From Spirometra erinaceieuropaei (Eukaryota > Platyhelminthes > Cestoda > Diphyllobothriidea > Diphyllobothriidae), in assembly GCA_902702965.1 (NCBI GenBank), contig CACRXP010000001.1, positions 2,202,084 through 2,266,083 of the forward strand: 64,000 nucleotides of DNA. The letters run 5' to 3'. This document shows positions 1 through 12,404 of the stretch, one piece after another. A program made the position numbers and the translations under genes. The stretch's first letter is position 1. Each line of letters opens with the position of its first letter. The notes beneath the pieces are model-generated. The model ran no database searches. It saw only the letters and a list, made by a program, of their open reading frames with translations, and had not been told where the DNA came from.

Positions 1-1879
1 CCCCCACCTCTTGCTCCTGGCACCACACCCTGGTAAACCCTCACTGGGCGGGTCGAGTAGCGTGATTTTGAGTCGCTTGGCTGAATTTGCGAAAAACAGA
101 CCGTCTTTGTCCGAAATGTGGGCTAGGCCCCAACTTTGGCCTTGGTAGGTGAGGTAAATTCATACGCACACTCGATCCGTTTTTGTTCTTCCGAACTGAA
201 ACCAACCAAGCCGCTCATCAAATAAACCAGTGGCCTAAAGTAGATATCGACTTTTTAAACAAACTGCTATTGTGAACATTTTTTAGGAAGTTCGCATGTT
301 TTTCACCCTGTTTACTCTTTTTAGGCGATTTACTTCCGACTCAAAAAGTATGCAACAGGCTGCGCACGCATGACAACATTTTTGGAGTAGCCCAAGTCTA
401 ATTAGATGGACAGGTAAGTTTGTCCTAATTTATTTCTGAGAATATTCGTGACATATAAGTATGGCACCTTAAATTGCCAAAATAGAATACAATATCGAAT
501 ATAATACAGCATATACTGGCGTCGGAGATTAGGTAATACAACTTCAGTAAAGAAGATGATGCGGTTTCAACTCAAGAGGTAACAACCACATAAACGGCGA
601 GCTGCTTGAGTCATGCTTCACCGGCTCGCAGTCGATTTACATGGGCAATGACCTCCCGCCCCCAGTATTTTGTTTTGAGACTGCCTGGGTAGAGTAGTTG
701 GCTATGGGCGGGGCTGAGCGAACTGTTGAGTCATTATCGCACCAAGACCTAACAGTGGTAATGAAATCATGGCAATTGACGATTGGGTGTGGGCTAACAA
801 GCACTCAGCGCATCAAATATGACCTCCCGGCGGTGAAGGGAGCTGCTGCTTATTATAGCAGGCATGCGTCCCATAAGCGCTGCATTCTTTGTGCCGTATT
901 CCCCTTATCGGCGATGCCAGGCCAATAAACTTCTTCTAAGCTGATTCCTAGAACTCGCCTCTTTGCCTCTATCGACTTCTCTTATAGTAGATTTTCCCTG
1001 TATGGTTTACAGAGCTGACTGGGCGAGGCCCACTCGGACATGAGCAGGCTTGGCTGAAGGACCTGACTAACAATTATTCTCCCTAGTGATCAGCTTCGTA
1101 GTCCCATCTAAGTAATCTTTCTGCACAGTGTCTTCTTGGATTCCACCTGCCCTCCGTCCTGCGTGTTGACCCGCCCGTAAATCTCCCTTTACCACCACCC
1201 AGCAGGCTAGCCAAAGTTAGCTGGGGTCCTACACCCTACCGTTTCCCATATGAGAGCCACTCGAAAGTGTTTGCCAAATCAAAAGCAAGGGAGGAATTCA
1301 CCAGGAAAGGTGTATTACAGGTCTGACGTTCGGAATAGTTGTTCCGTCTGCCCATTTTCAGAGAATGGGAAGTCATGCGCACTGCTCTTCTTATATGGCG
1401 CACTTGGATGCGTGACCCGCCAATGGCGCCTGTGTGGCTGCATCCGACCCGCATGTCATCGTGACCTGAGTCGCCCCCGCCCTCGTCGGCCGCGGAGATA
1501 GTTGACGGCCCTCACTGTCTCGCGCCGTGACTGTCCTCCGTTAAGAGGTTTCATAAAGTCAGCTATGGGGTAGGCAAATTGATGTGGCGGTTGAAAGAGC
1601 AGTCCGTGGGCATCCAGGTTTCTTGCACCTGCTTTGCCTTATGATCACTGTTTGCTTAATGTTTCATGAAGTGAGTCGCATTCGGCACACCTAACCATGT
1701 ACTAATTCCGATTACTCGACCAGCAATTGTTTTATAGTCACATGGGGGTAGTGCGCTGTCCTGACTGGTCTGATCTGACCGGTGAACACCGCGGGCATGT
1801 CACTAACTACTCCGACCTTGGCCGACAATAAGCGAGCCAGTTATTGCACTGGTGAAAGTGTTACTTGATGATGCACTCA
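1..1879. other. No gene recognised
   Basis: All open frames here are under 90 codons and overlap on both strands without domain or splice support. The stretch 1010-1510 is noticeably richer in G+C than its surroundings and may be an old repeat, but I cannot assign it to a family. Confidence 0.5.
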
Positions 1880-1993
1880 CTGGGTGTCCGAGTCTTGCCT
1901 GTACGCCCCGGGACTGAGACATTACTGGCTCATGATTGCTAACAAGCCGGTAATGGTCATTCCAGTGTCCCTCTCTTTGTCGGCATGGCGTCA
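1880..1993 (+). repeat. Decayed SINE copy with hammerhead-like core
   Basis: This matches the 3' half of the tRNA-headed SINE family found through the window. The hammerhead-like part is 1924-1966: stem I ACTGG pairs perfectly with CCAGT across the core. The core itself reads CTCATGA (G5 changed to C), and the GAAA box reads GTAA, so this copy should be catalytically dead. It is followed by the family's pyrimidine-rich tail ending in ctttgtcgg. The tRNA-like head upstream is too eroded to place. Confidence 0.6.
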
Positions 1994-4900
1994 CACATTG
2001 GACAATGCACCAAAGCAAATTTCATTTAGAGGGAAATCTACACCTACCTCGGCTTCAGATCTATCAGAGATTTGACAAAAAAATATGTCATGTTGTGTGA
2101 GAGTCCTCTCTTTGGGACAATGTGAGACATTTCCGGTTTCTTCATGAGAGCGTGCAGTCAACTCACGTTTAGCGCAAAAGCCTGAACTGATTAGCATCAG
2201 GCTGTTCATGACCGGCAGTCAGTCCAGCGATAAACTAGTGCCTTTGACAATCTTATGCCCAAAAATTTATTAGTCGAGGGCCAAGGCTCAAAACATTTTG
2301 TTTTTCTTTGACCTCACTGTAAAATTCCTTCGTGCTCGAGGTTGTCAAGGCCGTCGTAACATACTTAGAAGGTTTCACTGGTCCAGGGTATTATTTAACA
2401 TTTCGCCAGTGTCAATGGAATGGGTAACCTGTCTAACTGTTTTATTAAGTCTCTGGATATGAGATTCTGACTTTTTCGAATGAGTAGTAAAGTTTTTCAT
2501 TTTTGAAAAAATACGTGACTGTAACATCTTCCGCAAAGGCCCGAAAAACTGACTATGGGTTAGGTTCCAGAACGGTCTTTGGATGCTTATTAGTTAAAAC
2601 ACATTTGGAGCTTCCTGTCGGTCAGATTGCATAAAATATATCGTCGTAAAAGAAATTTTGACGGATATTATGGCCGATTTTCCGTACTCCAAATTAGTGC
2701 TTGCACTGGATTAAGTTGCGTTCTAACCTAATTTTGACGCACACAAGAAGAGTCATACTGTAGTTGCCAAGACGCCATATTCTGAGACACTCTGGAAAAC
2801 AAAGTATATGTTTCGATGAATCAGAGTTCATACGACCGCTTGTGAGAAACCAGAGGCTGGTGTTTAGAGCTACTAAGTGCCCATATGACATGACAACACG
2901 AGGAGTCGGCAGAGAACTAATAGGTGGGGAGTGATTTATTGATCGGCATCGCACCAGCCGAATCGCCCGTGGTAAAATTGACGCTTGAGCACAGCTGCCA
3001 AAGGCTATAAGACAAAGCAGGAGAGTTCGTGGTTTCGGGATAACGGATCTCCAAACAAAACAGTTTAGATTAAATGATGGAAGATTATTCAAAACGATTC
3101 TTTATTTCGTTCTAAATGAAACAGTGAGCTAGTTGCCGCGAGAGACCTCATCCAAATCTCAGTAAAACCTCACCTTAGCGAATATCGGCCATTTCTTCTT
3201 GAAAGAAATAATGCCTAACAACCTAAGGGACAGGTTATTTTTCGCCGTTTTAAAGCAAGCTCTGAAAAATTTGCTCCCGGAGCCCGAGTCATTGACCTCA
3301 CCTAACGTCTCTCTTACAAATGCATCAATCAGTCGCTAGCAAAGGGCGCGGTAGGAACAAAAGTAAACCTGTTCAGTCCATGTGGGAAGTCCCGATGAAA
3401 TTCCTATTTCGCTTTCCGATGGCAAGCGGCTCCATCATTTTCACAATTGCTAGGCTGTACCGCGCAGTCCTGCATGATAAAGAACGTATCTGATGAGCTA
3501 CATCTCAGTCGACAGACTGGACTGGTAAGGTCCTTGCATCTTGTAGTGTCAAGAAGTTATGACAATACAGTGGGCATAGAAAGTGGGGAAGCATAATTGA
3601 GCCGGAAACAACCATCCCATTCTGATTCCTTTAAACAGGTTCTTCTGGAATTCCTTCAACCTCTCATAAGGCTACAGGGTGTGGCGTCCTCGTCGTGCCA
3701 GTGACTGGTTTTTCGTCGATGAGTCGACTCTTCACGTAATGTTATCGAAATTTTCTCATATAAATCTGAACTGATGCTTCAAACACTCATGTGCTACTTC
3801 CACGCTCGAAGAGGGCTAAAGTATTCTCATATAGATCTCATATAGTTGTGCAAACAATTTATGAATTCAGTACTTTTCTATAGATGAGAAATTGAAGACA
3901 ATTAATTTCACTGAAAAAAGGTGACAGACTTTACTCTGGATAATCTGAACGTGCCGGAAATTATTGTTTGTCAGGCGTTTCTGACAATAAGCAATCCTCA
4001 CATCTCTCGTTTCTCATTGAGTTCGCTGTACGCGGCATGCAATTCAGTATGCTGGTTGTTACATGACTCATGCAGGTACATAGTCTCGGCGAACTTTCGG
4101 TCCTTCTGAAAATAACAAATACCAGTGGCTCATGAGTAGATATTAACGCTACTCATCCAGCTTGTGCACCCCAAGGGTGAGGTTGTTTAGTTGGAGAATA
4201 AAGGTTTCTCCTAGAAAATCCCATGCGATGTCTGCGATGCACTATTTTGTGGTCAGCTTGGGGAATGTGCCGCTACGTCCGCTCATGAATATCATTTGAC
4301 GGTAAAAAGGCAAAACCACCTGTCTCCTGTGGCCGAGCCCATCTAGGATATCAGGCCTACTTACGTTCGGGACAAACCTCGCATTTTTGGCGTCTGTCAT
4401 TTCAAAAAGGCCGGGAGTACCTTGAGGCTATACACTTGGATGAATCATGTATCAATCGACCTAGTAAGTTGGATGCTGCCTACAAAAATTCCAAAAATAA
4501 ATGAAGAGACGACAGTCAAACTAAACGCGACGATAGCACACGGCAACCACCTAATGGAACAAAAGTGACTTTTGGGCACTTTTAAGACCTTCGCACTTTT
4601 GCAAATTCGTTGTGCGTTTTGAAACTACCTGGAGGACTGGGGTCGGAATTTTACGAATTGCAATGTGCTGCATCTATTAAAGAACCTACTTGACTTCATG
4701 TAGTATTTCTTTGGATGCCTGTCTTTGAAGACAAGAAAGTTGAAAACTCACTTTCCAGATTGGCAGTGGGCAGTTTGAAAAACGTAAGTAGTCGATTACC
4801 CATGCAAAACTTGTGTAGGGCTGTTTTCATAAGCAACAAGGGGAACGCTTGGCATGGGCTGTGGAACCGGCGATTTCTGACTCACAACTTTACGGTTTAA

Positions 4901-7377
4901 ATTGGTCGAAACCTTGGACAGGTATAAAGTCGCCTGTGATGATTTATTCTTCATGGCACAAATTAAGAAGTACGTGTACATTTCCTACTGTCCGAGAAAC
5001 AGCGACGGATTCTCCATGCAGTTTGCACTAAGGTCAGGAAAGTTAAAAGCGAGTGGGAAATTTTCTAAGAGGTGCAACAGTACTTTCCTCTCATCGCATC
5101 ATGAAAGTGACTTCTGGGCACAACTTCAATGGGGATGGCTGCTCATTGGCTTGTCACGCGTTTTTCTTCTCACCACAGTTTGCCTCGAGAAGACGCTATG
5201 TTTAGTAAAATCGGTATGGCTGGCATAATCATGTTGCCTGTTTCCGTTCAGTTCGCGATTTTGCCAAATTCACAAAACCTAGTCATTACGCGGTGCGCTA
5301 TGAAACGGTTCCACCATGCCAAAAAATTAATGGGTTCTCGAAGAGAAAAATGTAAAGCGTTATGTTGTAAATCTTTATGCGACCAAAGGGAAGTTTATTT
5401 GAAGGAAAGAAGGAGAATCAGTCTCTGTCATGCAGGTAAAATCTAACCTTATTTTTTCTTTATGTGAAGTGACGTCAAGAAACACCCTATCTCGGCGCAT
5501 CCGCGCAGTTGTGAAAAACCCGGCGACGTCAATGGGATTCAAAACCACGACCGTAAGGGCAAGGCTTGAATCGAGACCCCCTCAAACTTAAAAGTGCGGC
5601 TACGTTCCGTTGACTGATCAGCAACTCTGGGAGTTGGCGTCATTCTCCCTCAGTGGGGCTGTGTGCGGGTTCGGCGCCCGGAGTACCCGCCCAACTTTTC
5701 TGGCGTAGTTGTTTCGCCCTCAACTGAACAAAACGCAGTAATCATCTCCAGACGCTTTTTGTCGTGACATGGGGTCCTTGCTTGACGTCTGATGGTTGAC
5801 TTCGACCTGTGTGGAATCCCAACTGCAAGTGGCGGGGAAATGTAGCTGACGGATTCCGAGACCTTCTTGACGCACCTACGGGACTGCAGTGCATCTTTAT
5901 ACACCAAATGAGTGTCTTTACGTGTCCGCGTCTGTGGTGAATTCGACGGCTGTTGTTGTAGCCCAGCACTTGCGTCATAGATGTCGCCTTCCTAAACAAT
6001 TCGCTTTTTCCCGAGTAGGCTTTTGCCACCGGGTGCATGCTGAATCGGTTGTTGGTTTTTGCTCAAATGCGGCCGGAGAGGTCATTGTGGGTTACCTCGA
6101 GGAAGGGCCTGCCGGTCGTCACTTCCTTCCTCTCTCTGTTGCGTTCGTTGATGAATGCAGGTAGTAGACTTCCTGAAAGTATTCATGGCAATCAGCACGT
6201 TCATAATGATGTCGAAGTAACTAGAGTTCAGTCGCACTGGTCAGGCAAGGGGGGGGGGCAAAAGGCTCACACGAAAAAGAGCTTGAAAAATGGAGAATCA
6301 ACATGGTATGGGCAATGTTTAAGCGATTTCAGGGGAAGACCAAGTGACTACGCGCATTACACTGCACTGAAGAACCCAAAATTCTCCTTTACATACTCAT
6401 CTGTGGACCTATAATAATTCTTGCTATACGGCTTAGGATTGGTGCACCATTCTCACAACGCGCAATTCACTACGTATCCACACTGTGACAACATCTTTGA
6501 TTCCAAAAGCGCCTAAAAGTTTGCTATTCGCAAGATATTTTTAGTGAGATTTTGATGACTTTGCGTTTCTTCAACCGAATGCTGCAGCTGAATGTTATTT
6601 CCGTTGGGCTTCCGATGTTAGATTCTAGGATTATATGAACGGCCTAGACGAAGACCAGATACACCTGATAACATTCTATCATCTCATGCAAAAATTTAAA
6701 AAGTAACAAGCAGGTACAATTTAGGCGACTTTAGAAAGACTCGGCTTTTGCAGAAAATTAGCTCATGCTTGGCAGTCTTCCCTAAAAACACCTACAAAAA
6801 GACGATTATGAACACATGTAGAAGGCAGACGTTACATGTGTACATCATATGACCCCAATTATCCGTAAAATTACTTCCCACAACCTTTCTCAGGTAAGGA
6901 AGAAGGTGGCTGTAGAGTCTCCGAATATATCTATTAAGCTTTCCGGACTAAACCACACATACAACAGTCTACCATCATTGATGATAGCGTCAGCAGGGCA
7001 GTCCCGAGTACTTCACACACTTATTGCCTGCGCAGAACTCTGAATGCAGCCTAGGCATCGTGCTTGTCGTGCTACCAGCGTGAGCAGTTATCTCGGCGGC
7101 TCAGAGAATGGACTTGTGACCCTTTCCGAAGGTGTGGAAGCCACTTGTGATAGTTCATAAACCCGTCGCATGGCCAGCTTGTCTTCGTGTGTGCGTGGTT
7201 CGAGTGCTCATGCGATCTGGCCTGCGTGATTGCAAAGACGATTTAAACTCGACGCACGATACACTACGTCAGATTAGTCTCCACGATTTATTCGGTCCCT
7301 GGTTCTCATGATCGGGATACGCATGCAGACCGGCGTGTAATCCAACACATACTATAGCAGCAAGGTGACAGATCGGT
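1994..7377. other. No gene recognised; G10 homopolymer
   Basis: Nothing with a recognisable domain or a convincing pair of splice sites was found. The run at 6249-6258 is ten consecutive G residues. Short segments, for example near 3540 and 4570, faintly resemble the decayed R1 repeat family better preserved at 54.5-58.0 kb. Confidence 0.4.
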
Positions 7378-7803
7378 TCAGAAACGTCCTTGATATACGA
7401 CGAATCCTCCTATATCCGTTGTAAGATCTCTTATTAGATCCTGCAGAGGAGAACACACAGGCACCGGGCTAGAAGTGCTGTGGATGACCATTTTGCGTAA
7501 ACCGATCGCGGAGATATCAGGTCTCACCTGCTGTTGCTGTACGTAGGGTGCTGCATTGAATCTGAACCCATGTGGAGAGCGTGTCACACAACTTCGTTCG
7601 TGTGTCGCTGGATGGTCGGTGCGAAAGCTGAGGGACTGTGTTCGGTTTGTTGACTTTGTGCAAATCGTTACCTCACTTTTAGCGTCAGGAGCACACCTGA
7701 GGGGTGCATCCAAGAAGGAAAATTGTTGCTTATTTTCTTCCTCTTTCCTGAAGTCTACATCTGTGAAGATTGATTCAAACGGGTTATTGAAGTCTTGCTC
7801 CAT
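7378..7803 (-). CDS. Unrecognised open frame, possible exon
   Basis: A 141-codon ATG-initiated frame on the minus strand, one of the longest in the window outside repeats. The start follows an in-frame TGA two codons upstream. The protein begins MEQDFNNPF, is polar, has a Gln run (YVQQQQV) and many Ser/Thr/Pro residues, and has no membrane segment. This composition is plausible for a disordered part of a regulatory protein, but I recognise no domain. No strong donor site lies near its 3' end, so it could be a single-exon gene, part of an exon, or chance. The opposite strand is also open for 97 codons over part of the same stretch, which weakens the case. Confidence 0.27.
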   Translation of the reverse strand: MEQDFNNPFESIFTDVDFRKEEENKQQFSFLDAPLRCAPDAKSEVTICTKSTNRTQSLSFRTDHPATHERSCVTRSPHGFRFNAAPYVQQQQVRPDISAIGLRKMVIHSTSSPVPVCSPLQDLIRDLTTDIGGFVVYQGRF

Positions 7804-7849
7804 GATTCATTGTCTTCTCCTCTGGACCATTTTAAAGTTCCAATCCTGA

Positions 7850-9838
7850 TCATATTCCTTTAAAGAAATATACAATGAAGTGAGGCGAATTCATTTAGTT
7901 TGATTACTTTTTTACTTAGAGTCCCAGTATAAAGCAGTCAGGTGCAGGCAACTAACGATGAAAACTTAACAGTGAAAAATTGTTTCTAACCAGTATATGG
8001 GAGACTGGAATGATCATTTTGGCACAGCTATCGGCAAAAAAGCCCGTACTGATCATTTAAGTCTCCCTCAACGTCCTCGATTGCGCAACTACTTAGGGTT
8101 AATTGTTGAAGAGTTCACAAATACTTTTGGACACTAAAATCTACACCCTGTCGTATAGCAGCTGGTCTTGCCCTATGTCCGAGAGACAGTCACTGGCTCT
8201 GATGATAGACTTGAAAGAGAATCCGAAACGTCAGGCGAATAAAACTCTTGTTCCAGCGATTGCTTCTACTTCTTGTCAGCTAGTTCCCCGAACTCGCATC
8301 TTCGCTTCTATCGGCAAAAGTTACCCTGCTGGTATTAAGCGTGAGGCCACCTGCAATAAGGGCGGTCCAGATGTCCGTGTCTAACCCCTATAATTTGGGC
8401 TTATCTCCTGTTAAGTGAACACAAATATGTATTGAAAATAATATTACACTGGCCAGAAATGATAATTTGTTGAATGAAAAAAAAATGTCGAAAGCACAGA
8501 TATCCTTATCAGATGCTTACAGCCAACTTTTGAATTACATAAAGTCAATTCATTAAACTACAGAGATTACGACAGAATATGCCAAAAAGTTTTGAAAAGT
8601 CCTTTTTAAATTAGTTTCATTTGACTATCTCCAAGATTAAGCTTGATATAAGGTATGGCAGCTAGACAGCGGGCTAATGCTTTATTATGTGTTCAGATAT
8701 GGTGTTATGGGCATTACATGTAATTTTTTGTTGTTAGAGATGCGACTGACTAAGACAAGGAGACTTCGGACTCATTTTGCGAGTACGGCCGTCACGGAAA
8801 CAAACGTTCGCAGAGTGTCCTATTTCAGAGGGTTGACCAGTATTTTCGACTTCGCCAACGCATGATGTCGCCGATTGTTGTGACTTTGTATCCCTATCTG
8901 GACGCGGTGCATGGGGAAAAGCGAGCGAGGTAGATACAGCACAAATATTCTTTGCTGAAAGCTCATGTGGAAGCCATGACGGCACTTATTTAGTGGAGTG
9001 TCGGTGAACCTCGCCAACTTTCTTTCGAAATTTTGTCAAACGCCCTTCACCAATTGAAACAACCTTCAAAAACCTTGTCGCGAAAGCGATCGATATATTG
9101 GACGGCCTCAACTGTTACTGTTTTCTTATGAGGAATAAATGTTTTGGAACCCGTCAGATCCACTTTTTCCATGAATTTAATGAAGTAATCCCGCTATCTA
9201 AGCAGTGTTTCCACATTAATTACAAATAAACAAAATTCCTGAGGTGTGAGCGAAATAAAGTAACAAAAAGAGAAACTTTGCCGACACCACGTCAATTTAT
9301 GCCTAAGTTAGCCCCTGTTTTAAACTCCTTCCTGATGCTTTGTCCCAGAATGATACCTTAATTTAAAATGTGTGCCCCATAAACTAGAACTGTACAGGTA
9401 AATAATTAGTATTTGCATTCTATCATCCATGATCCGATGGAAAACAGGTCAAACGGACGTGGAATTGCTATAGTAAATCTCGGCTCTGTACTTGAGAAAT
9501 GCAATAAAGCGATAGTTTAAGTATTGCGAATAATTTCAAGAAGAACAGTCTATGTCAGCATTTTTTTCTCACTGGAAATCTAGATAAATAACGGCCTCTG
9601 TATCTCAATAAATTTCAAAAATGTACTGACGCGAGAGATGAGAGAAATTCGAACGGCCAAACCTTGTCTTCTTCAAATTCGATTAGTGGGACCAAAATTT
9701 GTACAGGGATTGAATTAAGCCATGAGCTTCATCTGCCGATTCAGCCAAGAATATTGAATATATCATGAGAATGGAATTGACAGATTTATCCTAACTGAAG
9801 AAGTTAGTGACAGTTAGATCATCGCGAACTACAATGAC
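7850..9838. other. No gene recognised
   Basis: A+T-rich non-coding DNA with only short overlapping open frames. Confidence 0.5.
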
Positions 9839-10330
9839 CACCGTGAGTCCCATGGAATGGGCGCAGCACCGCATACCTGCGCATAAATTAGTCTATTGTG
9901 AAGCGGACTTGCTCAGCACCTACCACACTGCACCCTTAGTGAGTCATTAGGCTCCGGTAGCTAAACAATGCCAAGACAGCCGGAGGTGGACTCGGGCACA
10001 GCGGCTAACAGGACTGGGCAGTCCGCCCACGTACACCACACACACAACCTTGTTCACGAACAATTTATCAGGTTGTTTACAGATGGGGGAGGGCTTGGAT
10101 CTCATGTTTGTGTGAGTGCCATAGAGTCCGCATAAAGAAGGGGTTATTGTGCCTGTCTCCCAGTTTTTGTGTCAATCACTCTATGCACATATAATGCTGA
10201 CTACAAAGATCGAGTTATCCAGTCGGCTGCCAACTTTATAAATCACGACTTTTAGGGCATCGTGATAATTTCAAAGTGCGTCGGATTTATTACAGGGGGA
10301 ATGCGCTGAAGTACTATAGGGGAGATTGTA
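9839..10330 (-). repeat. Family B interspersed repeat
   Basis: The block is clearly related to 60750-61150. Shared landmarks in the same order are a cataaattagt-like segment, gcggacttgc, aatgccaaga, gccggaggtgg, ccatagagtcc and a closing ttattacag. The order also matches, less closely, 60260-60600 (same strand sense) and the reverse complements of 33868-34420 and 49595-49995, so I treat them as one family. No reverse transcriptase or transposase frame is visible, so it is a non-autonomous or relic repeat. Strand sense is defined by the copies at 33.9 and 49.6 kb as plus. Confidence 0.6.
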
Positions 10331-12404
10331 GTGTGTCTACCTAACTGACAGAGCTGCATTAGCTTCTCTATGCTTACCATACACGATCTGGTTACTTCGC
10401 ACAGTACGTCAGGTTTGCATAAAATAGGTACACTATTTCAGTCTTTCCTTGGAGCTGCAGTTTATAATTCCTACAGAAGTTCACGTAGCTAGCAGCAATA
10501 AGCCGTCTAGACGTACTACGAAAGAGACAAGTATAACTTTGAAAACGATCCGATTGTATCGGGTGAGGCAAAATCTTAACGCTTGACCGATAGCGTTTGA
10601 ATCTGAAACTTTCCTGGCCGGGGTCTGGGTGTGGCTGGCTCACGGCGCTTGCAGATCAGAAGTGGTCATTGCAGTCTTTCTGCTTGTCATTATTCGGTCA
10701 CCTGGAAGAGTTATAAATTAGAGATCCCAAATAACGCGTATTCCTATGTTCCGTTCGGAAATCGAATCACACCAATGAAATCTTTCCGTCCATGTAAAAG
10801 GAATTTGAAGAAAAGTTAAGTGACAAGTAAAGAGAATACAGTGACTTCAAAATCCGACATTCGGGGGCCAGTTCATCTCTAAAGGATCTGGTTAGGATAG
10901 ATAGAGCGAAGTTATATGAAGACAGGGGTGTTACCGGAAGTATCTGTTTGAACGAGAATAAAATAGGTGACTCGTCTCAATTGTACTCGATGTTCAAGTA
11001 CAAAGAGGTTTTCTGGATAATGAAAGGAATGCTTTTTGAGGACTACCTGTCCATTTGTCATACTAATCCGTAAACCCATGCTCCAGCGCTTTCGACAGCA
11101 GGTTAAAAATGACGAAAAGGAGTGCCTGGTTAACACAGCTTTAGCATAATGTAAGGCCATCAGTGACGCCCTAACGCCACAAATTTGCCTCCAATTAGCA
11201 GTTTACCACACCATTTTCTATCGAGTTATTAGCTGTCTGGTGCAATTTATACTTTTTTTCACTCAGTTTTCCCTTTGCGCCATGCAGGATAAACGGTCAA
11301 TCGATAAGCCCTATTGAAATAAAGGAGTGCAATAGGTCCTTTCTCCGGAACGAATTTTTCTATTCAAAGCAATACTCGCATCAAAACAGTTTTCACTATC
11401 AAGGATTATAGCAGTCTAAATGCTTGGGTGTAAGATAAAAAAGACTAACAGCTGTGCCCAGACGATGGTTTCAGAATAACGATAGTTTAAGAACTGTTGT
11501 ACGTGAACTTTCTGACAAATATAGACGGACGTGATATTGCCTCAAAGTTGATTGTCTGCGGCATCTTACAGTTTTGGCTTAACTGTTAGTTTGAACGCTG
11601 AAAAATGTCCTCCAGGGAAGAAGCAGAGTTTCATTTAAAACACGCATCGCCAAATGCACTGTCACGTTTCATTGGGCATTTACGGACGATTTAAGGTGAG
11701 AAAATGGTGGAATTTGGACGGCTGCTATCCATCGCAATCTGAGCACCCCTTCGTCCCAGTTTAAAGGTCTTTATTCGAAAAGTGATGACAAAAATAATTC
11801 AGTTTGTGGCAGTTTTGCTAAACCAAAACGAGATCACAAGTGAAGAGAGGGATCTGGAAAAACTGTTGTTGGCGAACTGTGCATTGCGTTATGCTGACAT
11901 AGTTGACAACTTCCAACAATCACAGCCTTTTGTTTGGTTCGTTTTTTAATAAATAAAAATGGGGTGGACAAGATTCATATATTTTCCGATTTAAGAATCG
12001 ACTCAGAAATGTTCATGCATAGGCATACACCACTCACGTTCTCGCTTAATCTATGAACAATCTCGTTTCGTTTAGAATATCCAGCCAGCGCGAGAGAACT
12101 TTCGTTTTTCTACTGGAATATACTTTCTAATGAAATTCAAGACTACCAAGTACACAGTTCCAAAGACACGGAATGTTCGATGGTATCGTGAGCCATCTTT
12201 TGCTTGCAAACTACTTTATTTAATTTACTTTATTGAGGGAATAAGGCTTTCGCCATTGACCTTCCTTTATTTTCTGCCAAAACCTTGTCAATGGGAGAGA
12301 AGTATACTAAATAAATTGGGTCAGAAAGAATCCTGTGATTTAGCGGGTTCAAATTCTGGATGCATTGGCCTCATGGAAAAAATATTGCCTCTCTAAATGA
12401 AAAC
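10331..12404. other. No gene recognised
   Basis: Only short open frames without motifs. Confidence 0.5.

Noticed and set aside
6249..6258. Run of ten G residues (and another at 33888-33897)
   Set aside because: Simple homopolymers; no evidence of a function beyond possible sequencing uncertainty in length.
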